A stretch of 64,000 bases of DNA from Rana temporaria (GCF_905171775.1 NC_053491.1:222060486-222124485), one strand, 5' to 3'. Counted from the first letter of the stretch, positions 10,848 through 22,703 are shown. Made by a program: numbers and translations. Notes: generated by a model from the letters alone, not told the origin.

Positions 10848-12440
10848 CAGTGGAGAGAACAAATATTTGATAAACTGCAGATTTTGCAGGTTTTCCTACT
10901 TACAAAGCATGTAGAGGTCTGTAATTTTTATCATAGGTACTCTTCAACTGTGAGAGACTGAATCTAAAACAAAAAATCCAGAAAATCACATTGTATGATT
11001 TTTAAATAATTAATTTGCATGACATAAGTATTTGATCACCTACCAACCAGTAAGAATTCCAGCTCTCACAGACCTGTTATTTTTTCTTTAAGAAGCCCTC
11101 CTGTTCTCCACTCATTACTTGTATTAACTGCACCTGTTTGAACTTGTTACCTGTATAACAGACATCTGTCCACACACTCAATCAAAACAGATTCCAACCT
11201 CACCACAATGGCCAAGACGAGAGAGAGCTGTGTAAGGACATGAATGATAAAATTGTAGACCTGCACAAGGCTGGGATGGGCTACAGGAAAATAGGCAAGC
11301 AGCTTGGTGAGAAGGCAACAACTGTTGGCGCAATTATTAGAAAATGGAAGACGTTCAAGATGACGGTCAATCTCCCTCGGTCTGGGGCTCCATGCAAGAT
11401 CTCACCTCGTGGGGCATCAATGATCATGATGAGGAAGGTGAGGGATCAGCCCAGAACTACACGGCAGGACATGGTCAATGACCTGAAGAGAGCTGGGACC
11501 ACAGTCTCAAAGAAAACCATTAGTAACACACTACACCATCATGGATTAAACTCCTGCAGCGCACGCAAGGTCCCCCTGCTCAAGCCAGCACATGTCCAGG
11601 CCTGTCTGAAGTTTGCCAATGACCATCTGGATGACCCAGAGGAGGAATGAAAGAAGGTCATGTAGTCTGATGAGACAAAAATAGAGCTTTTTGGTCTAAA
11701 CTCCACTCGCCATGTTTTAAGAAGGATGAGTACAACCCCAAGAACACCATTCCAACCGTGAAGCATGGAGGTGGAAACATTCTTTGGGGATGCTTTTCTG
11801 CAAAGGGACAGGACGACTGCACCTTATTGAGGGGAGGATGGATGATGCCATGTATCGCAATATCTTGGCCAACAACCTCCTTCCCTCAGTAAGAGCATTG
11901 AAGATGGGTCCTGGCTGGGTCTTCCAGCATGACAACAACCCGAAACATACAGCCAGGGCAACTAAACAGTGGCTCCGTAAGAAGCATCTCAAGGTCCTGG
12001 AGTGGCCTAGCCAGTCTCCAGCCCTGAACCCAATAGAAAATCTTTGAAGGGAGCTGAAAGTCCGTATTGCCCAGCGACAGCCCCAAAACCTGAAGGATCT
12101 GGAGAATCTCTGTATGGAGGAGTGGGACAAAATCCCAGCTGCAGTGTGTGCAAACCTGGTCAAGAACTACAGGAAACATATGATCTCTGTAATTGCAAAC
12201 AAAGGTTTCTGTACCAAATATTAAGTTCTGCTTTTCTTATGTATCAAATACTTATGTCATGCAATAAAATGTTAATTAATTACTTAAAAATCATACAATG
12301 TGATTTTCTGGATTTTTGTTTTAGATTCCGTCCTTCATGGTCGAAGAGTACCTATGATAAAAATGACAGACCTCTACATGCTTTGCAAGTAGCAAACCCT
12401 GCCAAATTGGCAGTGTATCAAATACTTGTTCTCCCCACTG
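10848..12440 (+). mobile_element. Tc1-like transposon with long inverted repeats (family 2)
   Basis: 1593 bp starting CAGTGGAGAGAACAAATA and ending TTGTTCTCCCCACTG, with TA on both sides (10846-10847 and 12441-12442). Inverted repeats are about 200 bp, with matching landmarks TGTAGAGGTCTGTAATTTTT near 10909 and its complement near 12362. Full length for the superfamily. This family of ends is, from memory, widespread in teleosts and frogs, which hints at past horizontal spread. Confidence 0.93.
11211..12180 (+). pseudogene. Tc1-like transposase of family 2 (few disabling changes)
   Basis: Reading starts near ATGGCCAAGACGAGAG (11209). A long frame (11240-11650) covers the paired-type HTH DNA-binding domain: DLHKAGMGYRKIGKQLGEKA and TVSKKTISNTLHHHGLNSCS. 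An in-frame stop at 11648 precedes the first catalytic block (SDETKIELFGL, about 11670). A frameshift then leads to a frame (11784-12047) with FQHDNNPKHTARATKQWL and SPALNPIENL, giving the second Asp and the Glu of DD34E. The three catalytic residues survive, but the stop and shift make this copy inactive. Close to the family's usual ~340 codons. Confidence 0.88.
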
Positions 12441-12442
12441 TA

Positions 12443-13273
12443 ACAGCAAAACCACTTCAGCACCATGAACCAAATTACATTTTACTGTAATATTCAATGA
12501 AAATGTCCCCTTAAAATATGGTAGTGATAATACCGAAAGTGCTGATGCAGTGTTGATCACCCTCAAAAAGTATTTTCAATATAGTTACGCAATTTATTTT
12601 GTTAGATAATGGTCTATCATTACATATCAACATCCGCCATCATTAATATCTTATATGCTTCTTATAAAAATGCAACCATTTGTACAGTATAAGATACTTT
12701 ATTACAAGAACAATAAAACCTGGAAGTTCATTATACCAATTAAAACATTTTATTTTACATAAACTTTATATTTTGGATATACAGATTTCACTTTTATCAA
12801 AATCTTATATGTCCTGGTCTGGTCTCCTTATCTAGAGATGCCCAGGATGGTTACTGCATACCTCGTGGATGGAGGTAGAAGCTCATGTCTATATATACAG
12901 ACCACAATGACTTTGAGGGTAAAGTGGACTCAATGTGATGTGCAATGTGATATTGATTATGCTGTAATTTATATTATACATATTGTGTTATATTGCCATT
13001 TTTTTGAATAATAAATCCCAAACCGGTCATCAATACATACTATGTAAATTAAATAAATTGAAAGGATGCCTGATGTCTTTTTCTATGACCAGGTAGTGCA
13101 GTCGCTGTAGGAAATGAGGGGAACATGCAAGGAAAATAAAAAACATAATTTACTAGCCACAAATGTTTAATGAAAGAGGTACCATGAGCGCTAGAGAATA
13201 TCTGGCTGCTAGAGATGACAAAACTCACTTGAATAAAACTATAGTGCATTGCTCAGACATTAACCAACAGTGT
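12443..13273. other. Intron, no recognised feature
   Basis: A/T-rich DNA between the Tc1 element and the 13.3-kb inverted-repeat element. I see no coding potential and no repeat I can name. Confidence 0.5.
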
Positions 13274-15152
13274 AAAATAATGACATTCAAATGAATATTC
13301 ACTAATACAAAAATATATCAAAGTGCTCAAAATAGTGCAGTAGTGAAAAAAACAGTCCATATAATAAATAATAAAGCGCTTAAAGGTGTAAAAGTATATC
13401 ATAAAAAAAGTTAATATAATCAAATGTCCAATATAAATGTAGCGCCCCCTTGCTTTCAGCATGGGCGCTACACTAAAGTTAGTGAGAATGGGAGAGTTAC
13501 TTTGCTCCCATTCGTGTTTGTCTAAATTTGGGACTTCTGTCATCCCAGAAATGTCCACTGGGTCAGTCTGTGGTCAAGGGGTGGAATATCACCCCTTGCC
13601 AGCAGTTGGCGCCAGAGGGGTTCTGGCAGAGCAAGTTTTCCCCAGCAGCCAATTGGAGGAGTTTTTCCCTCACAGGGCATGCTGGGGGAGAGTTTATCTG
13701 GGGGTCATGTGTTGAAAAATCTTTGCGGGGTCCCCGTTCCAGGTGCGGTATCCACCTTCAGGGTACGCGCATCCATGGACCCCGCCAGAACGGCCCACCT
13801 GGCCAAAGATGACAGCTGCATCGAACCTCATCCTGAGGAGAAAAGGGACCCCAGTCTTCCACTGGGTCCCATGACTTGTTGAGAGGATCCCAGTCTGGGA
13901 TCGGGCATCCGGACCACTGACAGGTATGCTTGCTGTCATCCGGGGGGCCCATATAGAAAAAGTCAACTGGGAGGATTCGCTCTTTTTATTCACCTAAGTC
14001 CTTTATTGAAACTGGCCTGTGGCAGAGGCCCTAGAGCCGGGTCTGTGAGAGAGACTCGTTCCTCCCAGCTAGTTCAGAGTGACGCTTCGGCTGCCAGGTC
14101 TATTATAGGGGTCTGTCCGGGGGCACTTTACCCACTCTGAGCAGAGTGGCGACGAGTTACTACAATTGGTACTATACAGAGCAGTATTGATTGTTCTATT
14201 CAACATCCAGGCCTGATACCGCAAGGTTCTCTTCTCTTTACTTCATCAACCTTGACCTTCCTAATACGTGTTGATGTTGGCCGTGTTTGGCCTGGGCAAT
14301 AAAGCATTGAAAACCCTTTTGTTGGCTGTCTGGACCTTCGCTCACTACCGCTGTTCTCACAATTGCACCCCTAGACACCGTCAGGGTAACTTAGCAGGCC
14401 GATCCCAAAATCAACCAACGGCTCCTTCGGGGGTGAGCGCTACATAAATGTTTTTACAAGTAAATGTTGTTGGAAGTGCTCCTCAGTGCAAAGATGCTGC
14501 CGCACATGTATCCACAAATGCCACCACTCTGCATTTACCAGAGAAAGCAAAGAATGTCAGTCTGTAACAATTATAACATCACAAGATATATCCTTCCTGA
14601 TCCTTGCCAGTGGCTGTCCAGTAGCGATCAGATATGTTCCCGCAGCTCCTCCTCAATGCCAACCTATACTTGGCGTGTGTTGAACAGTTTCCACATATTC
14701 TGCAGGAAAACACCCAATGTGCACTCTAGCATTTCCTTCCCAGAATCCTCCTTTGCCAATGCTCAAAACTCCTATTCGGTCCCCCTTGTAAAGGGGAATC
14801 TCGCCTTCTACTTAAGGTTGATACGGTTTCACCACAACAAAATGCCTTTCAGGAATTGCACTGTACGGCTTTCACTTTGTCCCTGATAATCCCCAGCAGA
14901 GGTCACTTCCTTGTTGGCACCAAGGCGTTTGGTTTTCAAATTCTACCACTGTGCTTTTCCCAGCCACTGCAAGTATTCAACAATTCCTGGTGTGTGAATG
15001 ACTGCTCCCCCACCACACACACACTATGGTTCCTCCTGCCAATTCAATTACCACTACAAGATTACTATAGTTTTTTTTTTACTGCTGCACTATTTTGAGC
15101 ACTTTGATATACTTTTGCATTAGTAAATATCCATATGAATGTCATTTTTTAC
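13274..15152. mobile_element. Inverted-repeat element, possibly Penelope-related, with LTR insert
   Basis: About 85 bp at 13274-13360 (ATCAAAGTGCTCAAAATAGT, GTGCAGTAGTG) is repeated inverted at 15068-15152 (GCTGCACTATTTTGAGCACT). The inner left part has AAAGCGCTTAAAGG, similar to the AGCGCT-bearing ends of the 42.9-44.7 kb element. A ~1-kb solo-LTR-like repeat sits inside. No coding frame recognised, so the Penelope link is only a guess from end similarity. Confidence 0.5.
13438..14444 (+). mobile_element. Solo-LTR-like repeat, copy 1
   Basis: 1007 bp beginning TGTAGCGCCCCCTTGC and ending GTGAGCGCTACA, i.e. TG...CA, flanked by TAAA on both sides (13434-13437 and 14445-14448). An AATAAA signal (AATAAAGCATTGAAAACC) lies about 145 bp from the end, as in an R/U5 layout. 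A second copy is at 57452-58531. No internal retroviral region adjoins either copy. A DNA transposon with short GTAGCGC inverted ends is the alternative. Confidence 0.55.
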
Positions 15153-15163
15153 CCTTTCAGTTA

Positions 15164-15379
15164 GGCTCGGTTAACACTGGGGCGACCTGTCAGGCGACTT
15201 AGCTGCCTAAAAAGTCATGCTCAATTCAGTGCAATGATATTTTTGTTCTAAATCGGAGCGACTCAAGTCACACCAACTTAGAAAAAGGTTCAGTAGTTTG
15301 CAAGCCGCACAGACGTCACGCTGTGTGGGGCAGCTTCAGAGTCGGGCGACTTTGAAGCCACCCCAGTGTGAATCAGCAC
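15164..15379. mobile_element. MITE (GGCTCGGTTAACACTGG end)
   Basis: Left end GGCTCGGTTAACACTGGGGC after TTA (15161-15163); right end CCCCAGTGTGAATCAGCAC is a diverged inverted copy. Inner GGCGACTT/AAGTCGCC-type dyads. Harbinger-like by its ends and TTA. Non-coding. Confidence 0.65.
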
Positions 15380-15418
15380 TGAAACACAATCAGTCCATGT
15401 GTCTTTAAAAAATACATC

Positions 15419-16241
15419 AGTATCAGTAATACATTCAATTCCTCCACCATAAAGAAGGATGTGCTCTTACCAGAGAGTGTTGACCACCAATTACGGGGGG
15501 GGTCACATAAGGCTTATGTATCTGAGACGACAGCCATGCAGACCAATTTGATGCAGCATGTGGCATATGGTCTAAGCACTGATAGGCTGACCCGTCAACC
15601 TCTGCAGCAATGCTGGCAGCGCTCATACGTCTATTTCTAAAAGACAACTTCTTGATATGACACTGAGCACATGCACTCAACTCCTTTGGTTGACCAGGAC
15701 AAGGCCTGTTCTGAGTGGAACCTGTCCCGTTAAACCGCTGTATGGTCTTGGCCATCGTGCTGCAGCTCAGTTCCAGGGTCTTGGCAATCTTCTTATAGCT
15801 TAGCCATTCTTTATGTAGAGCAACAATTATTTTTTTCAGATCCTCAGAGTTCTTTGTCATGGGGTACCATTTTGAATTTCCAGTGACCAGTATGAGAGAG
15901 TGAGAGTGATAACACCAAATTAACACACCTGTCCTACTCTCACAATTGAGACCTTGTAACAGTAACGAGTCACATGACACCGGGGAGGGAAAATGGCAAA
16001 TTGGGCCCAATTTGGACATTTTCACTTAGGGGTGTACTCACTTTAGTTGCCAGCGGTTTAGACATTAATGGCTGTGTGTTGAGTTATTTTAAGGGGACAG
16101 CAAATTTACACTGTTATACAAGCTGTACACTCACTACTTTACATTGTAGCAAAGTGTCATTTCTTCAGTGTGGTCACAAAAAAAGATATAATAAAATATT
16201 TACAAAAATGCGAGGGGTGTACTTACTTTTGTGAAATACTG
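15419..16241 (-). pseudogene. Tc1-like element fragment (family 1), transposase N-terminal part
   Basis: The outer end at 16241 reads inward CAGTATTTCACAAAAGTAAG and is flanked by TA (16242-16243). The minus-strand frame 16025-15435 includes NSEDLKKIIVALHKEWLSYK and KIAKTLELSCSTMAKTIQRF, the first HTH of the Tc1 DNA-binding domain, then FRNRRMSAASIAAEV. The catalytic half and the other end are missing. It abuts, and probably inserted into, the Penelope-like frame at 16244. Confidence 0.82.
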
Positions 16242-16243
16242 TA

Positions 16244-16563
16244 TGCTTCAATGCTTGTGTTGGTTACAGTATGTTGGACATACCTCCCCAGCATTGAATG
16301 TCGGACTCAATAAGCACATAGCCAATATTCATAAGGGCTACAAAAATCATAGTGTCTCCAGATACTATGATTTAGTACATAATAGGGATCCAACTGGAAC
16401 ACTTTTCATAGGCATAGAAATCTTTACCTCCCATTGGAGAGGCAGTTTAAAAGTTAGAGAACCATCTAAAATTGAAACTAAATGGATTTATTGTTTAAAG
16501 AGTTACGTTCCGTATGAGTTAAACGTAGACTGGGATGTGAACTGTTTTTTGGACAATTCATGA
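16244..16563 (+). pseudogene. Penelope-like element, GIY-YIG endonuclease domain (C-terminal piece)
   Basis: The frame ends at a stop at 16561. It reads CLCWLQYVGHTSPALNVGLN, KHIANIHKGYKNHSVSRYYD, LVHNRDPTGTLFIGIEIF and ETKWIYCLKSYVPYELNVDW. This is the pattern of the C-terminal GIY-YIG nuclease of Penelope-like elements: the (L)QYVG(R/H)T block after paired Cys, the HI..I.KG..NHSVSRYYD block and the ETKWIY.LKSYVP.GLNVD block. The reverse transcriptase part is missing, cut off by the Tc1 fragment on the left. The GIY half itself lies at or beyond the break. Confidence 0.85.
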
Positions 16564-16891
16564 AACCTATCATTTTAGAGCAACTTTGTATATTAAGAAT
16601 CTTATAACATTTATTTTTATATATTTAATTCTTATTACTGTATACTTTTTTATAAGTATTTGTGCCAAATGTTTATAATTGTATATTGGGTAAGGTACTG
16701 TCCAAGCCCCCTCCTAGCTCCGATCATAACATGGATAGCTTATATACATTTTCCTCCCCGGAAGTGGTTTATATTTGAGATGGGAGACACAGGCCTTCTG
16801 TTAATACCAACTAATTGAGCACACTCCACTTGGAATGTGAGAAACAAGCACAGGCAGAAAGAGGTTTGGCTCTGGATGGTGTTATGGTTAA

Positions 16892-17392
16892 AGGGGTTAT
16901 AAAGGTAAAAAAAAAATCCCTAAATAGCTTCCTTTACCTTAGTGCAGTCCTCCTTCACTTACCGCATCCTTCCATTTATTTTTAAATGTCCTTATTTCTT
17001 CTGAGAGATCCTCACTTCCTGTTCTTCTGTCTGTAACTACACACAGTAATGCAAGGCTTTCTCCCTGGTGTGGAGAAAGCCTCTTGAGGGGGGAGGGGAC
17101 GAGCAGGCAAGTCAGGACACTCTCTACTTTGCAGATACAAAAAGGAGCTGTGTGTTAGTGGGCATCCTGACACTCCTGCTCATCCCCTCCCCCCTCAAGA
17201 GGCTTTCTCCACACCAGGGAGAAAGCCTCGCATTACTGTGTGGAGTTACAGACAGAAGAATATGAAGTAAGGGTTTCTCAGAAGAAATAAGGACATTTAA
17301 AAGCAAAATCGAAGGATGAGGTAAGTGAAGGAGGACTGCACTAAGGTGAAGGAAGCTATTTAGGGGAAATTTTTTTTACCTTTACAACCCCT
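16892..17392. mobile_element. TTAA-2 family MITE
   Basis: 501 bp with ends AGGGGTTATAAAGG and CCTTTACAACCCCT and TTAA on both sides (16888-16891 and 17393-17396). Nearly symmetrical: the arm GAGAAAGCCTC and surroundings at 17066 recur inverted at 17195. Non-coding. Confidence 0.85.
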
Positions 17393-17505
17393 TTAATCAG
17401 AGTGAGGTGTGGTAGAAACAGAGAGCTACAGAGCGAGGAGGTTGAGAGCGAAGCTTGGACAGCAATTGGAAGTATTTACAGCGAGGACAGAAAGAGATGT
17501 CTATT

Positions 17506-17544
17506 CCCCCTGGAAGAAGTCCTTCTGTGACGAAACCAGTCGGG
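17506..17544 (+). ncRNA. Hammerhead-ribozyme-like motif, degenerate (Penelope type)
   Basis: CCCCCTGGAAGAAG, then a short arm, then GAAAC-CA-GTC-GGG. The GAAAC-NN-GTC core with a very short stem III is the Penelope-type hammerhead form, and CCC/GGG can close stem I. The CTGATGA box is changed to CTGGAAGA, so this copy is probably inactive. Confidence 0.45.
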
Positions 17545-17766
17545 TTTAGGCAAATATTCCTGCCATTGCTCTAAGATTGCACCAACGATCGTCTTGGCTG
17601 AGGAAGATGGAGGAATTGAATGGGGAAGAATCCTTGCACATTTCATCATTTGAATACATTATACTGATGTGATTTTGAAGACATATGAACTGATTGCATT
17701 TTTTTAATATTTTTATATCAAGTGTAACACTTTTGTTTTTATGTGATCACATCTCACGTCAGTGGT

Positions 17767-17793
17767 GCATATATATATATATATATATATATA
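17767..17793. repeat. (TA)n microsatellite
   Basis: (AT)n run followed by (TTTA)n-like sequence. Confidence 0.9.
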
Positions 17794-17974
17794 TTTATGT
17801 ATTTATTTATTTTCACTGAATGTTTGAGGGCTACACTAAATTTATTTTTAGCAACAAATGTTGCTAGTAAGATTCATCTGATGCCTGCAGATCCTTCATC
17901 CGAATGTATTGGATATTCCTAAGCAGGCATTTTACAAAAAAAAAAAGATAAAGGTTTCATTTAATTTACTTTAA

Positions 17975-18630
17975 CCACTTGCCTACTTTTGTTCCCTTCC
18001 TGACCAGGCTAATTTTCAGCTTTCACATTGTCACACTTTGAATGACAATTACGCGGACATCCAACACTGTAGATAAATTTGTATAGACCAATAGAGCTTT
18101 CTTTTGGTGGTAATTAATCACCGCTGTTTATTTTTTTGCTAAACAAACAAAAAAAGACTGAAAATTTTGAAAAAAAAAATGTCTTTGTTTCCGCTTAGCA
18201 TTGAGCAAATAAGTATTGTTTCTTCTTCACTGATGCGCCCTGATGAGGCTACACTGACTGGCACTGATGGGGATACATGGATAATCAGGGCACTGATGAT
18301 CAGTGTAGATGTTCCCTGTTACAGGAAAGTCAGTTATTGGCTTTAATCTCCTTACACACAGACATCGCTGAGAAAGGGAATGCCGATAACAGGCATTTGT
18401 TTACATGTGATGAGCTGTGATTGGACACAGCTGATTACATGGTAAAGGGCCTCTGTGATTGGTCTGCTATTAGCTGTGTCTGAAAAACACAGCGATCACA
18501 AAGCACACCCAAAGCACACCACAAAGGCATGCAGGGAGGCAGGATTCTGGGTGGACATCAATAGACGCCCTTCCAGAACTTTACGATCGTGCTGTAGACA
18601 TTTTTCAGCTATAGCGTGGTCGGCAAGTGG
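17975..18630. mobile_element. TTAA-1-related element (CCACTTGCC termini)
   Basis: 656 bp with ends CCACTTGCC and GGCAAGTGG; TTAA at the left (17971-17974), a mutated TAAA at the right. Shares TAGAGCTTTCTTTTGGTGG with TTAA-1 copies. Non-coding. Confidence 0.75.
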
Positions 18631-19059
18631 TAAATGCAGTCTCTGCATTAAGGAAAAAAAAAAAACTTTCATGTCAGCTCCCCCCTGCACCCCCTGAAAT
18701 AGTTACCTTAGCCCAATCTTGATCCAGCACTCTGCCCATCTGCAGAAGTGATTCTCTTCTCTCCCCTTTTCTTACAGGAAGTGCAGCATGTCCCATTTCT
18801 GTTGCTGTCAATTAAATAGTGTTGAGTGCGCATGAGTGCATTTCTAGAAAACGGCTTGCTATGGGGGCACTCAAAGAAGAGGAACAGTCAAGTCTGCCAG
18901 TGAGGGACCCCAGAAGAGAAGGATAGCAGTTGCTCTGTGCAAAACCACTGCAGAGCAGGCAAGTATGACATGTTTGTTTTTTAAGAAAAAAAAATGAAAC
19001 CTTTACCAACCAGTCATTTTACAAAAGCAGATATTACGCATATTTCCAAATTCACTTAC
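18631..19059. other. Intron, possible MITE remnant
   Basis: A-rich runs with CTTTCATG near 18653-18671 and TTTAAGAAAAAAAAATGAAA near 18980 suggest worn terminal repeats of a short element. No coding capacity. Confidence 0.3.
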
Positions 19060-19191
19060 AGCTACAGTAGATCCATTTTTTCCTATGCCACCACTGAGAA
19101 TGACTCTAAAGTAATTGCTACTGGAATAAATTGCTCCAAACACAATACCCATAAGAGGAAGGACTTTCAGGGGTAGTCCAGTCCAAGGAAT
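19060..19191 (-). CDS. CHPT1: CHPT1 exon 5
   Basis: 132 nt, 44 codons, phase 0 on both sides. The acceptor is AATTTACAG and the donor GTAAGT. The translation starts IPWTGLPLKVLPLMG, continues through a hydrophobic helix to FGAIYSSSNYFRVI, and ends GGIGKNGSTVA. The SNYFRVI(L/F).GG(I/V)GKNGST(V/I)A stretch is diagnostic for CHPT1/CEPT1, and exon 6 supplies the next residues (GTSVLSP) without a break. The intron to exon 4 is about 20.6 kb and holds the L1, both 26-38 kb retroelement clusters and many short elements. Confidence 0.92.
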
Positions 19192-19525
19192 CTGTAAATT
19201 AAGTATAAAGAAAGTAATGTTAAGAATAAAGAAAAGTTTCTGTCGTTAAAAACATATTACACGTTACATTATAACAAACAAGACACCATGAGATCCAGAT
19301 GCTCCATAATTGCACAGAAAGCTCTGGAACATTTACATTCATACATAATTTTGTCCATATCTGAATGATCTAAACATTAGATGCTCAAGAAAACTAATAT
19401 TGGATAACTCCACTAACACCACCAATAATTAACATATTTCTGTTGCAAGCATAGGTGTATGTGATCAGAAGTGGCTGACAAAAACTGCAGTTATATGCAT
19501 GTAACCATTGGTCAGAGGACTGTAA

Positions 19526-19764
19526 GGCTACTTGGTGGCGTCTGCGCTTTTAACCCCCGCTAGTGGCCCGAAAAAAGGGTTAAAATCACCCGCAAAGCTT
19601 TGCCGGCGGCACTGCCCAAAGCTGCTGCTTGCAGGACTTTTTTTACCGTCATGCCAGCGCACCGCTCCAGTGTGAAAGCACTCAGGCTTTCACATTTGAG
19701 TGCGAGAAGAAGCTCTTTCAAGGCGCTATTTTTAGCGTTATAGTGCCTCAGTGTGAAAGTAGCC
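19526..19764. mobile_element. MITE (GGCTACTTGG / AAAGTAGCC ends)
   Basis: About 239 bp between TAA (19523-19525) and TGA; ends GGCTACTTGG and GAAAGTAGCC. Internal GTGTGAAAG motifs occur three times in both orientations. Harbinger-like, imperfect. Confidence 0.55.
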
Positions 19765-19916
19765 TGAAGGCTGAGTGGCCACAACTGATTGCATACACCT
19801 GTGTAACCTATTGGAGACTTACATTCATTCTCGACGGTGTACGGCTTATATACAATCGTCATTCAACTGCACAAATTGTTAGTTCTTTCATATTAGAAAA
19901 AAATAAGTATAGTATA

Positions 19917-20226
19917 CAGTAAAACCTTGGTTTGAGAGTAACTTGGTTTTAGAGCGTTTTGCAAGACAAGCAAAATGTTTTAATAAATGTTATCTTGATA
20001 TACAAGCGTTGTCTTGATATAAGAGTCATGTCACAACTGAGTATAAAAAAGAAGAGAGGAGCCTCTAAGTGTAGCAATATGGTTACATTTAATGAAGGTA
20101 CAACATTTAGCAACATGTTGCTACACTTGGAGGCGCCTCTCATCTCTTTTATACCCTGTAAAAAAATGCTTTGGATTACAAGCATGTTTCTGGAACAAAT
20201 TATGCTCGCAATCCAAGGTTTTACTG
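19917..20226. mobile_element. Mariner/Tigger-type MITE (CAGTAAAACCTTGG ends)
   Basis: 310 bp with inverted ends CAGTAAAACCTTGG and CCAAGGTTTTACTG and TA on both sides (19915-19916 and 20227-20228). An internal inverted repeat (AGTGTAGCAA near 20069; TTGCTACACT near 20119) lies around the centre. Non-coding. Confidence 0.82.
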
Positions 20227-20259
20227 TATATAGCTATCTTCTCACACACACAATAAATT

Positions 20260-20433
<174 letters not shown>

Positions 20434-20444
20434 TTATACACACA

Positions 20445-22060
20445 CAGTTGTGCCCATAAGTTTACATACCCTGGGAGAATTCATGATTTCTTGCCCATTT
20501 TTCAGAGAATATGAATGATGACACAAAAACTTTTCTTTCACTCCTGGTTAGTGTTTGGCTGAAGCCATTTATTATCAATCAACTGTGTTTACCCTTTTTA
20601 AATCAGAACGGCAACAGAGACTACTCAAAATGACCCTGATCAAAAGTTTACATACCCCAGTTCTTAATAGCGTGTTTTTTCCCCCTTTAACATCAATGAC
20701 AGCTTGAAGTCTTAGTATTTGTGGATGATGCTCTTTAGCTTGTCAGGTGGTAAAGCTGCCCATTCCTCATAGCAAAAAGCCTCCAGTTCCTGTAAATTCT
20801 TGGGCTGTCTTGCATGAACGGTACGTTTGAGATCTCCCCAGAATGGCTCAAAGATATTGAGGTCAGGAGACTGAGATGACCACTCCAGAACCTTCACTTT
20901 ATCCTGCTGTAGCCAATAACAGATCGACTTGGCCTTGTGTTTTGTATCATTGTCATGTTGGAATGTTCAAGTATGTACCATTAGCAGCTTTCTGGCTGAT
21001 GCATGCAAATTTTCCTCCAGTATTTTTTGATAACATATTGCATTCATCTTGCCATCAATTTTAAACCAAATTTCTTGTGCCTTTGTAGCTCACACATCCC
21101 CAAAACATCAGCAATCCACCTCCATTTTTCACAGTAGGAATGGTGTACCTTTCATCATTTTCAGGCCTTGTTGACTCTCCAAATGTAGCGTTTATGGTTG
21201 TAGACAAAAAGCTAAATTTTGGTCTCATCACTGCAAATAAGTTTGTGCCAGAAGGTTTGAGGCTTGTCTCTGTGCTGTTTGCCGTATTGTAAGTGGGATA
21301 CTTTGTGGTATTTGTGTAGTAATGGCTTTCTTCTGGCGACTCGACCGTGCAGCCCATCTTTCTTCAAGTGCCTCCTTATTGTGCATCTTGAAACAGCCAC
21401 ACCACATGTTTTCAGAGAGTCCAGTATTACACCTGAAGTTATTTGTGGGTTTTCCTTTGCATCCCAAAGAATTTTCCTGGCAGTTGTGGCTGAACAATTA
21501 GTTGGTCTACCTGACTGTGGTTTGGTTTGAACAGAACCCCTCATTTTCCACTTCTTGATCAGAGTTTGAACACTGCTGATTGGCATTCTAAATTCCTTGG
21601 ATATCTTTTTATATCCATTTCCTGTTTTATACAGTTTAACTACCTTTTCCCGCAGATCCTTTGACAATTCTTTTGCTTTCCCCCGTGACTCAGAATCCAG
21701 AAACGCCAGTGCAGCACTGGATGAAAGATGCAAGGGTCTGTCAGAAGTCCAGAAACTCATTGACCTTACACACACACACTAATTACAAGCTAACAGATCA
21801 CAGGTGAGGATAGTTACCTTTAATAGCCATACAAACTCCTTTGTGTCAACTTGTGTGCATGTTATCAGGCCAAAATCACCAGGGTATGTAAACTTTTGAT
21901 CAGGGTCATTTTGGTAGTTTCTGTTGGGATTATGATTTAAAAAGAGTAAACACATTTGATTGATAAAAAATGGCTTCAATTTGTGTTATCATTCATATTC
22001 TCTTAAAATTGGCCAATAAATCATAAATTCTGCCAGGGTATGTAAACTTATGAGCACAAA

Positions 22061-22061
<1 letters not shown>
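20445..22061 (-). mobile_element. Tc1-like transposon (family 3) in (TA)n DNA
   Basis: About 1.6 kb. Left end CAGTTGTGCCCATAAGTTTA; right end has the complement TAAACTTATGAGCACAA. Inverted repeats are ~200 bp with inner direct repeats (AGTTTACATACCC at 20457 and 20645; complement at 21884 and 22035), an IR/DR layout as in the Sleeping Beauty group. Both flanks are (TA)n-rich, so the target TA cannot be fixed exactly. Confidence 0.88.
20712..21775 (-). pseudogene. Tc1-like transposase of family 3 (broken)
   Basis: The minus-strand frame 21775-21212 gives the DNA-binding half: SKDLREKVVKLYKTGNGYKK, PISSVQTLIKKWKMRGSVQT, GRPTNC and SRCTIRRHLKKDGLHGRVAR, with the SDETKI block (first Asp) near the end. 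The overlapping frame 21357-21061 continues with TKFSFLSTT and GGGLLMFWGCVS. The frame 20897-20712 ends with WSSQSPDLNIFEPFWGDLKR. The HTH domain is well kept; frameshifts break the catalytic half. Confidence 0.88.
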
Positions 22062-22140
<79 letters not shown>

Positions 22141-22159
22141 ATATATATATATATATATG
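22062..22159. repeat. (TA)n microsatellite with ATGTGT interruptions
   Basis: TA-rich tract right of the family-3 Tc1, interrupted twice by GTGT. Confidence 0.93.
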
Positions 22160-22703
22160 AAAGTGGTGCTAAAACGCAAGCAAAAACAGGTATATTAATG
22201 TTCAGACACCCTTCCAAATCAAGACAATAAACAAAAATTACACTGAACTAATTTATGCAAGCCCGCTATTCTATGGATTTTGCCCTTGTCAAAAGATCAG
22301 CAGTAAGGCATTTGCTTGAAGTAACTGATAACACAGCTACTGTGGGAACTTTGGAGTCACGTGTACTATATAGGTAAATGCAGTGAACTAGCTACACATA
22401 CTGCTTGAGTAGTAATATACACTAATTATTGCTTTCCGTGGTGTGTGAGGATCAGCAACTATTATACATATGCACATTTTTGGCGATGTTTGGACACATT
22501 ATATCATTGCCTTCGCTGTGTATTGTCACAAAAAATTAAGCAGATTCTTTGAAGGACCAGGTGTGAACTTCTTCGTGCAGCAACTGGCTTTGAGGGTGTA
22601 TATAGGAGTGCTGTGTATGGTGGTTGTGTATTTACATTATTATATCTTTCTCTGCAATTCTCTTGACAAGAAGGAAAATCAGTAGCCCATCAGGGTTCAT
22701 TAA

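Larger units (their letters stand above)
16564..17830 (+). mobile_element. Penelope-like element 3' region
   Basis: Sequence continuing downstream of the GIY-YIG frame to about the (TA)n run at 17767 and a little beyond. It holds an inserted TTAA-2 MITE (16892-17392) and a hammerhead-like motif (17506-17544), which in this class lies in the terminal pseudo-LTR. The right end is not defined. Confidence 0.55.

Noticed and set aside
18455..18697. 80-codon plus-strand frame
   Set aside because: Lies in a TTAA-1-related element and adjoining A-rich DNA; no similarity recognised.
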